Assembly (NCBI RefSeq): GCF_050487225.1
Contig: NZ_JBKQGY010000001.1
Span: 62,001 to 126,000 of the forward strand
Reading direction: 5' to 3'
Length of the DNA: 64,000 nucleotides
Source of the DNA: Paenalcaligenes sp050487225
GTDB taxonomy: Bacteria > Pseudomonadota > Gammaproteobacteria > Burkholderiales > Burkholderiaceae_B
The position numbers and the translations under genes were made by a program. The notes beneath the pieces are model-generated. The model had not been told where the DNA came from. It was given only the letters and a program-made list of their open reading frames with translations, and did not search any database. Shown piece by piece: positions 43,187-52,308 of this stretch (within the stretch, counting starts at the first letter, position 1; each line of letters starts with the position of its first letter).

Positions 43187-44314
43187 ATGAGTATGACTAT
43201 GCCTATACGAACGGTATTACGCGTATTGTTGGCGAGCCTATTGCTAGGCTTGCTTGTGCCTGCGCAGGCGGCTGACCGCATTAAAGATTTAGCCACTATC
43301 CAAGGGGTACGTGATAACCAGTTGATTGGTTATGGTTTGGTGGTGGGGTTGGATGGCAGCGGTGACCAAGTGCGCCAAGCGCCTTTCACCCAACAAAGTT
43401 TGACGAACATGTTGTCGCAGTTGGGGGTGACTATTCCTCAAGGCAGCAACATGCAGCTAAAAAACGTGGCGGCGGTGATGGTAACAGCGCGCCTACCCGC
43501 TTTCTCGCAACCTGGGCAGTCCGTCGATGTGGTGGTGTCTTCGATGGGTAACGCTAAAAGTTTGCGTGGCGGTACCTTGTTGATGACGCCATTAAAAGGG
43601 GCAAACGGCCAAGTGTATGCGTTGGCCCAAGGTAACTTGTTAGTGGGTGGTGCAGGTGCTGAATCCGGTGGTTCTAGCGTACAGGTGAACCAACTGAATG
43701 GCGGCATTATTCCTGGCGGCGCGATTGTAGAGCGTGATGTGCCTACTACCTATATTCGTGATGGACTGATTTCTCTAGAGCTCAATAGCTCTGATTTTGG
43801 TACGGCGCAAAACGTTGTAGCGGCATTAAATAGGCACTTTGGCAGCAACATCGCAACCGCACTGAATGCACGTGTGATTCAGGTGCAGGCACCATTAGGG
43901 CCTGAGATGCAGGCGAACTTCTTGTCTCAAGTGGAAAATCTGCAAGTTAACTTGCCGCCCGCCAGAGCACGTGTGGTGGTGAATGCCCGTACTGGCACGG
44001 TAGTGATGAACCGTACGGTGACCATTGATGAAGCGGCTATCGCCTATGGCAACTTGTCCATTGTGATCAGCAAGCAGTCCGAAGTGAACCAGCCTAATAC
44101 GCCGTTTACTGACGGGCAAACCGTGGTGACTGACCGTACCGACATAGAAATGCGGTCTGACGGCGGGGCATTGCAACGTGTGAGTACCAGCGCCAACTTG
44201 GCTGATGTGGTACGTGCCTTGAATGCACTGGGTGCTACCCCTCAAGAGTTGCTCTCCATTTTGCAAAACCTGAAGAGTGCAGGTGCTTTGCGTGCCGACC
44301 TAGAGGTGATTTGA
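43187..44314 (+). CDS. flgI: flagellar P-ring protein FlgI
   Basis: FlgI forms the periplasmic P ring. The 375-residue protein has a Sec signal ending LLVPAQA before ADRIKDLATIQGVRDNQLIGYGLVVGLDGSGDQ, and the long conserved core through the RDVPTTYIRDG segment to a C-terminal ALNALGATPQELLSILQNLKSAGAL. It begins 3 bases after the flgH stop. Confidence 0.97.
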   Translation: MSMTMPIRTVLRVLLASLLLGLLVPAQAADRIKDLATIQGVRDNQLIGYGLVVGLDGSGDQVRQAPFTQQSLTNMLSQLGVTIPQGSNMQLKNVAAVMVTARLPAFSQPGQSVDVVVSSMGNAKSLRGGTLLMTPLKGANGQVYALAQGNLLVGGAGAESGGSSVQVNQLNGGIIPGGAIVERDVPTTYIRDGLISLELNSSDFGTAQNVVAALNRHFGSNIATALNARVIQVQAPLGPEMQANFLSQVENLQVNLPPARARVVVNARTGTVVMNRTVTIDEAAIAYGNLSIVISKQSEVNQPNTPFTDGQTVVTDRTDIEMRSDGGALQRVSTSANLADVVRALNALGATPQELLSILQNLKSAGALRADLEVI

Positions 44315-44318
44315 TCTC

Positions 44319-45275
44319 ATGAGTATCCATTACTATCCCCGTCCTGGTTCAGGTGCAGAACAACCCGTTTCTATGTTTGATGCCGAGCAATTGGCACAAC
44401 TGAAACGTAATGCTCAAGACAATAAAGGCGGTACTGCCGAGCAACAGCAAATTGCTCAGCAGTTTGAGGCCTTGTTCATACAGCAGTTGCTCAAACAGGC
44501 GCGTGCTAATGCCAGCGGTAATGGGTTGTTCGATAGTGAACAAGTACGCATGACACAGAGCATGGGGGATGAGCAGTTATCGTTGCAATTGGCAAACCCC
44601 GGTATAGGGTTGGCAGAAGCGTTGATACGCCAGATGCAGGGTGGTGATGCGGGGATGGGTCAACCTGACTCCAATACGTGGCAGCAAGGGTTAGCCAATA
44701 GAGATCAAGGCATGGCACGTAATGTGGATGCGCCTTCTATTAGTGCGTTAATCCGTAAGTTAAGTGCTAAAGGTAGCTTGGATCAGGTGTATTCCGCCGT
44801 ACGAGGTGCGCCCGAGCATGTGCGTAACTTCGTTGGGAAGATGCATGCTGCCGCTGAGGCCGTGGCAGAAAAAAGTGGTGTGCCTATGAAGCTGCTGCTT
44901 AGCCAAGCCGCATTGGAATCAGGCTGGGGTAAGCGTGAAATTCTGCATGAGAATGGGCAAAGCACGCATAACCTGTTTGGTATTAAAGCGGGTAAGAGTT
45001 GGACAGGCAAAGTGGCTCATATCATGACCACTGAGTTTGAGAACGGTGAGTACAGAAAAGTAAAACAGCCGTTTCGTGCCTATGACTCGTATGAGGATTC
45101 GTTGGCCGACTACGCACGCTTGATTAGTACCAGCCCACGTTATGAGTCGGTCATGCAAGCAGCTACACCTCAAGAAGCTGCGCAGCGTGTGCAAGATGCT
45201 GGCTATGCCACCGATCCTAACTATGCACAAAAGCTGATAAAAATCATGGCGTATTTTGATGCGGGAAGTCGTTAA
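44319..45275 (+). CDS. flgJ: flagellar rod-cap and muramidase FlgJ
   Basis: FlgJ caps the growing rod and cuts a hole in peptidoglycan. The 318-residue protein has the N-terminal rod-cap domain (QIAQQFEALFIQQLLKQARANA) and a C-terminal GH73 glucosaminidase domain (residues about 155-315) with the catalytic Glu region QAALESGWGKREI and NLFGIKAG. The dual-domain form is that of beta/gamma-proteobacteria. A hairpin (GGGAAGT/ACTTCCC, 45263-45281) spans its stop codon without a T tract. Confidence 0.96.
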   Translation: MSIHYYPRPGSGAEQPVSMFDAEQLAQLKRNAQDNKGGTAEQQQIAQQFEALFIQQLLKQARANASGNGLFDSEQVRMTQSMGDEQLSLQLANPGIGLAEALIRQMQGGDAGMGQPDSNTWQQGLANRDQGMARNVDAPSISALIRKLSAKGSLDQVYSAVRGAPEHVRNFVGKMHAAAEAVAEKSGVPMKLLLSQAALESGWGKREILHENGQSTHNLFGIKAGKSWTGKVAHIMTTEFENGEYRKVKQPFRAYDSYEDSLADYARLISTSPRYESVMQAATPQEAAQRVQDAGYATDPNYAQKLIKIMAYFDAGSR

Positions 45276-45282
45276 CTTCCCC

Positions 45283-45309
45283 TAAAGATTCGCTGCTGTA
45301 GCCCGTTAA
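45283..45309 (+). promoter_or_regulatory. sigma-28 (FliA) promoter of flgKL
   Basis: TAAA (45283-45286), exactly 15 bases, then CCCGTTAA (45302-45309), matching 6 of 8 positions of the sigma-28 -10. It lies in the 97-base gap between flgJ and flgK. Spacing and the CCGTTA core are the same as in the flgM promoter, which supports both. Confidence 0.65.
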
Positions 45310-45372
45310 TAGTCCATTGATCGTGTTTGCGTTGCCATGGTTGGCAGCGCTTTCTCAAAAACGGAATTTGTT

Positions 45373-47052
45373 ATGAATTTATCCCGCCTCGGTTTGTCTG
45401 CTCTGCAAAACGCACAGCAAAATCTTCAGATAACCGGCCATAACATCAGCAACTCTAAAGTTGAGGGTTATAACCGTCAAACGGTGTTGTCCCAAACAGC
45501 GGGCGCTCAGAACATAGGGGCGGGCTATGTGGGGCGCGGTGTGCAAGCCGTTACGGTGCAGCGTGCGTACGACTCGTTTGTCTGGAACCAGTTGGTACAG
45601 TCGCAAAGTGCAGGCGCGTCACTGATCACTTACGGTAACGAGATCGCTCAGGTGAATAACCTGTTTGGCGACCGTACTGTGGGGATTAGTCCTGCTATTC
45701 AGAATTTCTTTGATGCTATGAATGCCGTGGCATCCAGTCCTAGCGACCCCGATGCCAGACAAGAGCTGTTGGGTAGAGCGCAAAGCTTGGTCACGCAGTT
45801 CAATGATGCACAAAGCTCATTGAAAGCGCAGCGCGAGAACATCAATACGCAGGTGCGTACTACGGTTGCGCAAGTGAATAGCTATGTAGAACGTATTCAC
45901 GATATGAATCAACAGATCACGGCAGCCAAAGCGGCTACGCCTGATCACAGTCCTAACGATTTGCTGGATCAGCGTGAACAACTGGTGATGGAATTGAACC
46001 AGTTGGTAGACGTGAAAGTGATTGAGCAAGATGGCGTGTTCAATTTGACATTGAGCAATGGCCAGGTGTTGCTGGGTGGTAGCCAAGTGTTCCCTCTGCA
46101 AGCACAAACCTCTAACAGCGATCCCTCTAAAGTAGTAGTGGCCTACACCGCTGCATTTGAAGATGGGGTAGGTAAAACGGTGCAGTTGCAGGATAGCAAT
46201 TTCAAAGGCGGCCAATTGGGCGGCTTATTGAGATACCGTAGCGAGTCGTTGGACGCAACCCAAAACTATTTGGGTCGTTTGGCGGTAGGTATTAGCAGTG
46301 CTATCAATGCTGTGCATGCAGAAGGTTTTGATTTGTCTGGTGAGGCCGGTGGCGAGTTCTTCCGTGTCGAATTGGGTAAACCTATCCCTAGTAACAAAAG
46401 CGGTGTGTCGCCCGCCCCTGATTTGAATATCTCGTTAGCCGATGCGAATAAATTGACCGGTTCGGATTACCAGATTGAGTTTCGCAATGGTGAATACAGC
46501 GTAAAAACGCTGCCTAATGGCCCAGTCAAGGTGCTTACGCCAGCCGAAGCTGAAAACGGCTTTGAGATTGATGGTGTGACGTTCAAGTTTGATGGCGCTG
46601 CCTCTGCCGTAGACGGTGATAGTTGGTTGGTACAGCCTACACGTGATGCCGCCGCTCGTCTTGAGTTGGTGTTGGATGATCCCGCTAAAGTGGCCGCTGC
46701 CGGCAAAGACAAAGATGGCAACCCATTGGGTTCTGCTAACGGTGATATCGCGTTGAAATTGGCCGAGCTACAAGAAACGCGCACCTTGGGTAATGGCTCA
46801 TTGAGCTTTAACGAAGCGTATGGCCAGTTGGTGAATAAAGTGGCGGTGCAAGCACAGCAAAATGCAACGGCCGCTAAAGCACAAGCGAACTTGATTCAAC
46901 AAAACTATGCATCGCAACAGCGTATTTCCGGCGTAAACGAAGACGAGGAAGTACTGAACCTAGACAAGTTCTTGCAACAGTATCGTGCCGCTTCACGCAT
47001 GATCGAGGTGAGCTCGAACATGTTTGATACTTTGCTGGGTTTGCGTAACTAA
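45373..47052 (+). CDS. flgK: hook-filament junction protein FlgK (HAP1)
   Basis: FlgK is the first junction protein between hook and filament. The 559-residue protein starts at the ATG at 45373 (a 12-residue upstream extension has no support). It has the axial N-terminus (LSRLGLSALQNAQQNLQITGHNISNSKVEGYNRQ), a long central variable part and a C-terminal NLDKFLQQYRAASRMIEVSSNMFDTLLGLRN helix. flgL follows after 26 bases. Confidence 0.97.
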   Translation: MNLSRLGLSALQNAQQNLQITGHNISNSKVEGYNRQTVLSQTAGAQNIGAGYVGRGVQAVTVQRAYDSFVWNQLVQSQSAGASLITYGNEIAQVNNLFGDRTVGISPAIQNFFDAMNAVASSPSDPDARQELLGRAQSLVTQFNDAQSSLKAQRENINTQVRTTVAQVNSYVERIHDMNQQITAAKAATPDHSPNDLLDQREQLVMELNQLVDVKVIEQDGVFNLTLSNGQVLLGGSQVFPLQAQTSNSDPSKVVVAYTAAFEDGVGKTVQLQDSNFKGGQLGGLLRYRSESLDATQNYLGRLAVGISSAINAVHAEGFDLSGEAGGEFFRVELGKPIPSNKSGVSPAPDLNISLADANKLTGSDYQIEFRNGEYSVKTLPNGPVKVLTPAEAENGFEIDGVTFKFDGAASAVDGDSWLVQPTRDAAARLELVLDDPAKVAAAGKDKDGNPLGSANGDIALKLAELQETRTLGNGSLSFNEAYGQLVNKVAVQAQQNATAAKAQANLIQQNYASQQRISGVNEDEEVLNLDKFLQQYRAASRMIEVSSNMFDTLLGLRN

Positions 47053-47078
47053 CCCGCTGTCTTAACAGGAAAACACTT

Positions 47079-48368
47079 ATGCGTATCAGCACTAATCTGT
47101 ATTTTCAGACAGGCTTGAATTCCGTTAACCGTCAGCAATCACAGTTGATGGAAATCTTCCAGCAAATTGGCAGTGGGAAACGCTCGTTGTCACCCGCGGA
47201 TGATCCGTTGGCAGCGGCACAAAGTATTACCTTGGCGCAAGCGCAAAGTATGAATAAACGCTTTGCAGAAAACCGCCATGTGGCAACTCGTATGTTGAAC
47301 GAAGAAGAAAATATTCTGAACTCGTTAACATCGCAGGTGCGTGATGTAAAAACACGTTTGGTGGAAGTGGGTAACGGCACCATGTCGGATGCTGACCGCT
47401 CTACATTAGCCAACGTGTTGCGCGATAGCATGGAGTCTTTGTTGGGCTTGGCAAACAGCAAAGACGCGGCAGGTCAGTATTTGTTTTCTGGCAGCCAAGG
47501 CAATGTGGCTCCTTATGTGTATGACGGCACTTCTGTTACCTACCATGGCGACGAAGTAGAACGTTTGGTACAAGTAGACCAGACTCGTCAGCTACCTACT
47601 AGCAATCACGGTGTAGATGTGTTCTCTCGCGTGACACCTGGTGCTAATGCATTTATTACCGGTGCAGCGTCTACTAACGGTGGTACAGGCGTAATTGCTC
47701 AGCCTAGCATTGTGAATCCTAAAGCCGCTCAAAATATGATGAGCTTTGAGGTGCGATTCACGGATAGTGATACCTATGAAGTAGAGGCCAAATACCTTGA
47801 GGATGATGGGTCTATTACGACGGTGGTGTCTGATCCGCAGGCGTATACCGTCAATGAAAAAGGCGAAACTATCATTAATCTGCCAGCTGGCAACGATGAC
47901 TCGGGCATCAGCATATTTTTTGCCGGTAATCCAGTTGCCGGCGATAGCTTTAGCGTAGAGCGCGCAACAGCCACTGCACGTGGCGATTACGATAAAACGG
48001 ATGTAAACCTGTTTAACACATTGAGCGATTTGATTAATGTGCTAGAGCAACCCTCATCAGGCGATCCCGTCGCGCAGGCTGCGTTGCGTAACCAGCTAAA
48101 TGGTGCCATGCAGCGTTTGGATATTAACTACGACAATATTTTGACAGTACGTGCCTCGGTAGGGGGGCGTATGAATGAGATCGCGGCGTTGAATGACAAC
48201 GGTACCTTGCAAGCTTTGCACTTAAGCAAAGAGTTGATTCGTATCGAAGATCTGGATTACTACACCGCCTCTTCACAGTTGGAACAACGTAGTGCGGCAT
48301 TGGAAGCGGCTGTGTTGGCTTTCAAAAAAATCCAAGGTGCAAGTTTGTTGGCGATGAGAGCAGGCTAA
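47079..48368 (+). CDS. flgL: hook-filament junction protein FlgL (HAP3)
   Basis: FlgL is the second junction protein. The 429-residue protein begins RISTNLYFQTGLNSVNRQQSQLMEIFQQIGSGKRSLSPADDP, the flagellin-like N-terminus, and ends with the helix YYTASSQLEQRSAALEAAVLAFKKIQGASLL. The ribosome site CAGGAAAAC precedes the ATG. Confidence 0.96.
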   Translation: MRISTNLYFQTGLNSVNRQQSQLMEIFQQIGSGKRSLSPADDPLAAAQSITLAQAQSMNKRFAENRHVATRMLNEEENILNSLTSQVRDVKTRLVEVGNGTMSDADRSTLANVLRDSMESLLGLANSKDAAGQYLFSGSQGNVAPYVYDGTSVTYHGDEVERLVQVDQTRQLPTSNHGVDVFSRVTPGANAFITGAASTNGGTGVIAQPSIVNPKAAQNMMSFEVRFTDSDTYEVEAKYLEDDGSITTVVSDPQAYTVNEKGETIINLPAGNDDSGISIFFAGNPVAGDSFSVERATATARGDYDKTDVNLFNTLSDLINVLEQPSSGDPVAQAALRNQLNGAMQRLDINYDNILTVRASVGGRMNEIAALNDNGTLQALHLSKELIRIEDLDYYTASSQLEQRSAALEAAVLAFKKIQGASLLAMRAG

Positions 48369-48433
48369 TTACTTATCGTCATCAGTGTGTTGGTTCGTAG
48401 TGGCAGTTGACTATCTAAACTGGGTAAACGCAG

Positions 48434-49900
48434 ATGTTATTCAAAAATATTAAAATCAAAACGGGTGCTACCGTTTTGCTGGCAGGGCTGTTCTTGTCAG
48501 CATTACTGATTGCCATACTGGGGCTGTATTTTCATGCACAAAGTCTGGCTGCTTTACAGCAGTTGGCAGGCGGTAGCGTGAATGCATCCGCCCTGAAAAC
48601 ACATTTGCAGCAAGCGGAAGGCCTGTACCAGGTGAGCATGTACTGGGCTATTGGCTTTGGCGTGTTAACCGTCATTCTCGCAATCTTGATGTACCAGTAT
48701 TTATCCGTGCGGGTGGTTCGTCCTTTGCACCAAGTGATGCAGCATTTTGAAAGCATGGCTGCTGGCGATTTGAGCCAACGTGTAGTGGTGAAAACCGATA
48801 ACGAAATGGGCAGCATGTTTTCGGCCCTGCGTAGATTGCAAGACGCGTTGATTCGTATGGTGAGCGCTGTACGTAACGGTATGGATGAGATCAGTGCTGG
48901 CTCTATAGACATTGCGGACGGCAACCGTAATCTGAGTGATCGCACCAGTGACCAAGCCGCCGCTTTGCAACAAACCGCAGCCAGCATGGGGCAACTTGCA
49001 GGTACAGTACGTCAGAATGCTGATAACGCTCACCAAGCAAACCAACTGGCTGCTACAGCATCCGACGTCGCGCAACGTGGTGGTAAAGCAGTAGGTGAAG
49101 TGGTGGCTACGATGCAAGGCATTTCTGCTAGCTCCAGCAAAATTGCGGATATCGTGGGTGTGATTGATAGCATTGCGTTCCAAACGAACATCTTGGCGCT
49201 GAATGCGGCGGTAGAAGCAGCGCGTGCAGGTGAGCAAGGTAGAGGGTTTGCTGTCGTAGCTTCTGAGGTTCGTGCATTGGCACAGCGTAGCGCACAAGCC
49301 GCCCGTGAAATTACGGCATTGATTGATGACTCCGTATCCAAAGTCAGCGAAGGTTCCGGTCAGGTAGAGCGTGCTGGTGCGACCATGCAAGAAATTGTGG
49401 ATTCGGTGAAACGCGTGACTGACATCATGGGTGAAATCACAGCGGCAACGATTGAGCAGTCGTCCGGTATTGATCAGATCAACCGTGCTGTGGGCCAGAT
49501 GGATGAGGCCACACAATACAACTCACGCTTGGTAGAGCAAACCGCCAGAGCCGCGACCACGTTGAATGCAGAGCTTAAACATGTGCAAGACGCCGTGACC
49601 AGTTTCAGATTGCCTGAGTCCGAAGTGATTGATATTGCGGCTCGCCAAGTGCGCGCAAAGCAGGCTAGAAAGGTACAGAGCAATACCGAACACCGTTCTG
49701 CAGCAGCAACGGGTACTGCAGGTAAACAGCTAACTTCTGCTCGCGCAGCTAGCAGTGCAGCGGCAGCACACAACGGTGCTACCTCTGGCTTGCCTAAGAA
49801 AAGCAGCAGTGCAGCCGCTAACGATATGACCTTATTGCGTCCTGATTTGAGCGGTACTAAAAAAGCGCAAAACAGTGACGATGATTGGGTGGAGTTCTAA
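48434..49900 (+). CDS. methyl-accepting chemotaxis protein with short periplasmic loop and DWVEF tail
   Basis: A 488-residue chemoreceptor. The two membrane helices (residues about 11-32 and 70-92) are separated by a periplasmic loop of only about 35 residues, too short for a normal sensor domain. A HAMP domain (QHFESMAAGDLSQRV) and the signalling hairpin IDSIAFQTNILALNAAVEAARAGEQG follow. A low-complexity Ala/Ser/Lys tail ends in DWVEF, which fits the CheR/CheB-binding pentapeptide. It follows flgL by 65 bases and is 3 bases before a small lipoprotein gene. The signal sensed is unknown; energy or cytoplasmic sensing is possible. Confidence 0.94.
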   Translation: MLFKNIKIKTGATVLLAGLFLSALLIAILGLYFHAQSLAALQQLAGGSVNASALKTHLQQAEGLYQVSMYWAIGFGVLTVILAILMYQYLSVRVVRPLHQVMQHFESMAAGDLSQRVVVKTDNEMGSMFSALRRLQDALIRMVSAVRNGMDEISAGSIDIADGNRNLSDRTSDQAAALQQTAASMGQLAGTVRQNADNAHQANQLAATASDVAQRGGKAVGEVVATMQGISASSSKIADIVGVIDSIAFQTNILALNAAVEAARAGEQGRGFAVVASEVRALAQRSAQAAREITALIDDSVSKVSEGSGQVERAGATMQEIVDSVKRVTDIMGEITAATIEQSSGIDQINRAVGQMDEATQYNSRLVEQTARAATTLNAELKHVQDAVTSFRLPESEVIDIAARQVRAKQARKVQSNTEHRSAAATGTAGKQLTSARAASSAAAAHNGATSGLPKKSSSAAANDMTLLRPDLSGTKKAQNSDDDWVEF

Positions 49901-49903
49901 AAC

Positions 49904-50212
49904 GTGAAATCGTTGTGGCGTGCATCTTTAGTGGCGTTAACGCTGATGCTGGTAGCTTGTTACAGCACAGGTAATGCGTATAACAGTAATACGGCATGGT
50001 TAGAGCCTGGCGTAACCACGGTAGCCGATGCACGTTTAGGGTTAGGGGCTGCGCCGGTGACGGTGTACCCTCAACCTGACGGTGGCTCTATACAAGTCTG
50101 GCACTCCAGCCGTGCGTTGGTGCCTGATGCGATTTATATGGAACGTGACCTCTGGTTAGAGTTCGGTCCAGATCAGGTGTTACGCCAGATATTGCGCCGT
50201 TCTACCAGCTAG
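49904..50212 (+). CDS. small putative lipoprotein
   Basis: A 102-residue protein starting at GTG 49904, 3 bases after the chemoreceptor stop. It has a lipoprotein signal peptide with lipobox MLVACYS (Cys 19), so it is probably lipid-anchored in the envelope. The rest (LEPGVTTVADARLGLGAAP, YPQPDGGSIQVWHSS) vaguely resembles the BamE/SmpA fold region, but I do not recognise the family. Coupling to the receptor gene suggests co-expression with motility genes. A terminator follows. Confidence 0.7.
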   Translation: MKSLWRASLVALTLMLVACYSTGNAYNSNTAWLEPGVTTVADARLGLGAAPVTVYPQPDGGSIQVWHSSRALVPDAIYMERDLWLEFGPDQVLRQILRRSTS

Positions 50213-50233
50213 TAAACCCGTTATACACATAGC

Positions 50234-50263
50234 AAAAAGCACGCCTATTCTGCGTGCTTTTTT
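50234..50263 (+). terminator. intrinsic terminator ending the flg-mcp block
   Basis: AAAAAGCACGC and GCGTGCTTTTTT form a strong hairpin with a seven-base loop and a clear T tract, 21 bases past the lipoprotein stop. Confidence 0.9.
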
Positions 50264-50382
50264 ATTGGGACTGCTGTGCCTCTACGACTTTAGGTTCATC
50301 GTGGAAAAACAGCTTTTATGCTAGGGTACGCATAGGTGGATAGTCCATGACTTCCACGTTTACTCCCTAGGCAGATTACGCT

Positions 50383-52308
50383 ATGTGTTCTCTTTTTGTA
50401 TCCAAGCCCTCTGCTGTACTGACCACTGGCCAAGAGGCTGTGCGTCAAGGGCTGCAGTCGCTAATACAGCTTTTTAAGCAGTATCCCCCTTTTAACAGTT
50501 TGTCGGCAGAAGAAATGCTGCAGTTGTTAAAACGTGGGCAACTGGTGTTTTATGCGCAAGGCGATGTAATAGCCTCGCCCGCTCAGGGCATGTGCGAGCG
50601 TTTATGGATAGTACGTCAGGGGATGGTCCGTATCGCCAGTGTGGAGTCGGATGCGGCAGGGCAATGCTCTGAAAAGCAGGTGATAGGCATGTTGGGGGTG
50701 GCAGACTGCTTTCCGTTGGGAGCACTCATGGGAGAGCGACCTACCAGCCGTTTGTATGTGGCGGCCGAAGATGTGTTCTGTGTGCAGATAGACAAAACCG
50801 ATTTTCTGCACGTGCTACACCAGTCAGAAAGCTTACGTCATTTTGTTTTTAAGGGCGTGAGCAGCTTATTTGGGCAGTTGTACGAACAAACGCGTACCAG
50901 TGCTTACGAACGTAATGCGGTAGGTGCGAACCTTAATGCACCACTTGATACATTGTTGTCCCGCGAACCCATTACCTGTACTCCTGAATTGTCGCTACGC
51001 GACGTAGTGCGCCACATGCATGAGCAGGGTATTAGTAGCATTGTGGTCATGGAAGGCCAACAGCCTACGGGTATTTTTACCCTGCGTGATTTGCGTAGAA
51101 TCGTGGCACAAGGCGGTAGCCTAGAGCAGCCTGTAGCGCAGGTGATGAGCACCCAGTTAGTTTCTCTGGGTTTGGAAGCCACGGTGTTTGATGTGGCCTT
51201 GATCATGGCTAAACACCGGATAGGGCACGTCTGCATCATCGAGGATGGCCGGTTATATGGTGTAGTGTCCGAACGCGATGTGTTTGCGTTGCAGCGGGTG
51301 GATTTGGTCAGTGTATCGCGCAGGCTATACCATGCTGCCACGGTGGATGAGTTGGTATCGGTGTATCGCAGCGTGCAGCCGGTGCTGACGACAATGCAAG
51401 CGCATGGCGCTGATGCTATACAGTTAATGGAACTCATTAGTGGGCTACGTGATCACTGTATTAGCCGAGCAATTGCTCTGTGCTTACCGGATCATCCTGC
51501 TGTGGATTTCCCCTTTGATTGGATCGTGTTTGGGGCGGGCGCGAGGGGAGAGCAGTGGCTATTTAGTAAGCAGCAAAGTGGCATCGTATTTGATGCCGAG
51601 AATGCCGCACAGAGCCTAGAGAAGCAACAAAAACTATTGCCCTTAGCGGCGCAAGTGGTAGAGGTATTGCAGCGCTGTGGTATGCAGTTATGCCAAAGTG
51701 AAAAGCTGGCTAGCCATGCCGAGTACTGCCAGTCAGTGCAAGACTGGCAGCAACATATGCAAACGTGGATAGAGACGGGTTCGGCCAGAGACTTATCCAA
51801 ACAGCAATCGTTGTTGGATCAGCGTTGTGTGTGGGGCAGTGGCGTAGCGTGGGAGCGCTGGCATAGTTTGTGGTTGCAACGTTTGCAAGAGCACGGAGAC
51901 GCACTGCGACGATTAAAGAAAACCGTATTGCGCTACAGATTACCGTCGGCTGAGCAGTTGCAGCGGTTTTTGGAAAGCGAACAATTCGTGGTGGCAGACC
52001 AGGATTTTCGTAAACAGGGTTTGCGTGTACTAACACAAGCGGTGCGTGTGTTAGCGCTGGAACAAGGCTGTAGCGATACCAATACGTTAAAACGACTTAG
52101 CTGTTTGGTGCAGCATCAAGAGATTCCTATGGTGTCGGCGCATGCGCTACGCCAAGCGTTTAATTACTTGCACTTGCTTAAGCATCAACAAGAACAAAAA
52201 AACAAATTTGAGCCAGAGAAGTCCAGCAAGCTCTCACCACTGGAGAGGCGGCTGTTCCGTGAGGCATTGCGCCAGATTATGCCATTGCGTGAAGCACTAG
52301 AAAAATGA
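50383..52308 (+). CDS. cyclic-nucleotide-binding / CBS / DUF294 protein with altered nucleotidyltransferase motif
   Basis: A 641-residue soluble protein. In order: a cyclic-nucleotide-binding-like domain (residues about 30-150), two CBS domains (about 185-310; ITCTPELSLRDVVRHMHEQGISSIVVME and HRIGHVCIIEDGRLYGVVSERDVF), a DUF294 putative nucleotidyltransferase (about 340-480) and the helical DUF294 C-terminal domain. In the transferase the usual GSxGRxE motif reads GAGARGEQ, and the acidic DxD that should follow is replaced (SKQQSG), so it is probably inactive. It overlaps the exonuclease gene by 4 bases. As I recall, this pair usually sits beside a VC_2705-type sodium/solute symporter, which is not seen here. 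Confidence 0.85.
   Translation: MCSLFVSKPSAVLTTGQEAVRQGLQSLIQLFKQYPPFNSLSAEEMLQLLKRGQLVFYAQGDVIASPAQGMCERLWIVRQGMVRIASVESDAAGQCSEKQVIGMLGVADCFPLGALMGERPTSRLYVAAEDVFCVQIDKTDFLHVLHQSESLRHFVFKGVSSLFGQLYEQTRTSAYERNAVGANLNAPLDTLLSREPITCTPELSLRDVVRHMHEQGISSIVVMEGQQPTGIFTLRDLRRIVAQGGSLEQPVAQVMSTQLVSLGLEATVFDVALIMAKHRIGHVCIIEDGRLYGVVSERDVFALQRVDLVSVSRRLYHAATVDELVSVYRSVQPVLTTMQAHGADAIQLMELISGLRDHCISRAIALCLPDHPAVDFPFDWIVFGAGARGEQWLFSKQQSGIVFDAENAAQSLEKQQKLLPLAAQVVEVLQRCGMQLCQSEKLASHAEYCQSVQDWQQHMQTWIETGSARDLSKQQSLLDQRCVWGSGVAWERWHSLWLQRLQEHGDALRRLKKTVLRYRLPSAEQLQRFLESEQFVVADQDFRKQGLRVLTQAVRVLALEQGCSDTNTLKRLSCLVQHQEIPMVSAHALRQAFNYLHLLKHQQEQKNKFEPEKSSKLSPLERRLFREALRQIMPLREALEK

Noticed and set aside
48701..49516. 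271-residue open frame on the minus strand
   Set aside because: It lies opposite the conserved HAMP and signalling domains of the chemoreceptor gene; the His/Cys-rich translation has no domain and is a shadow frame.
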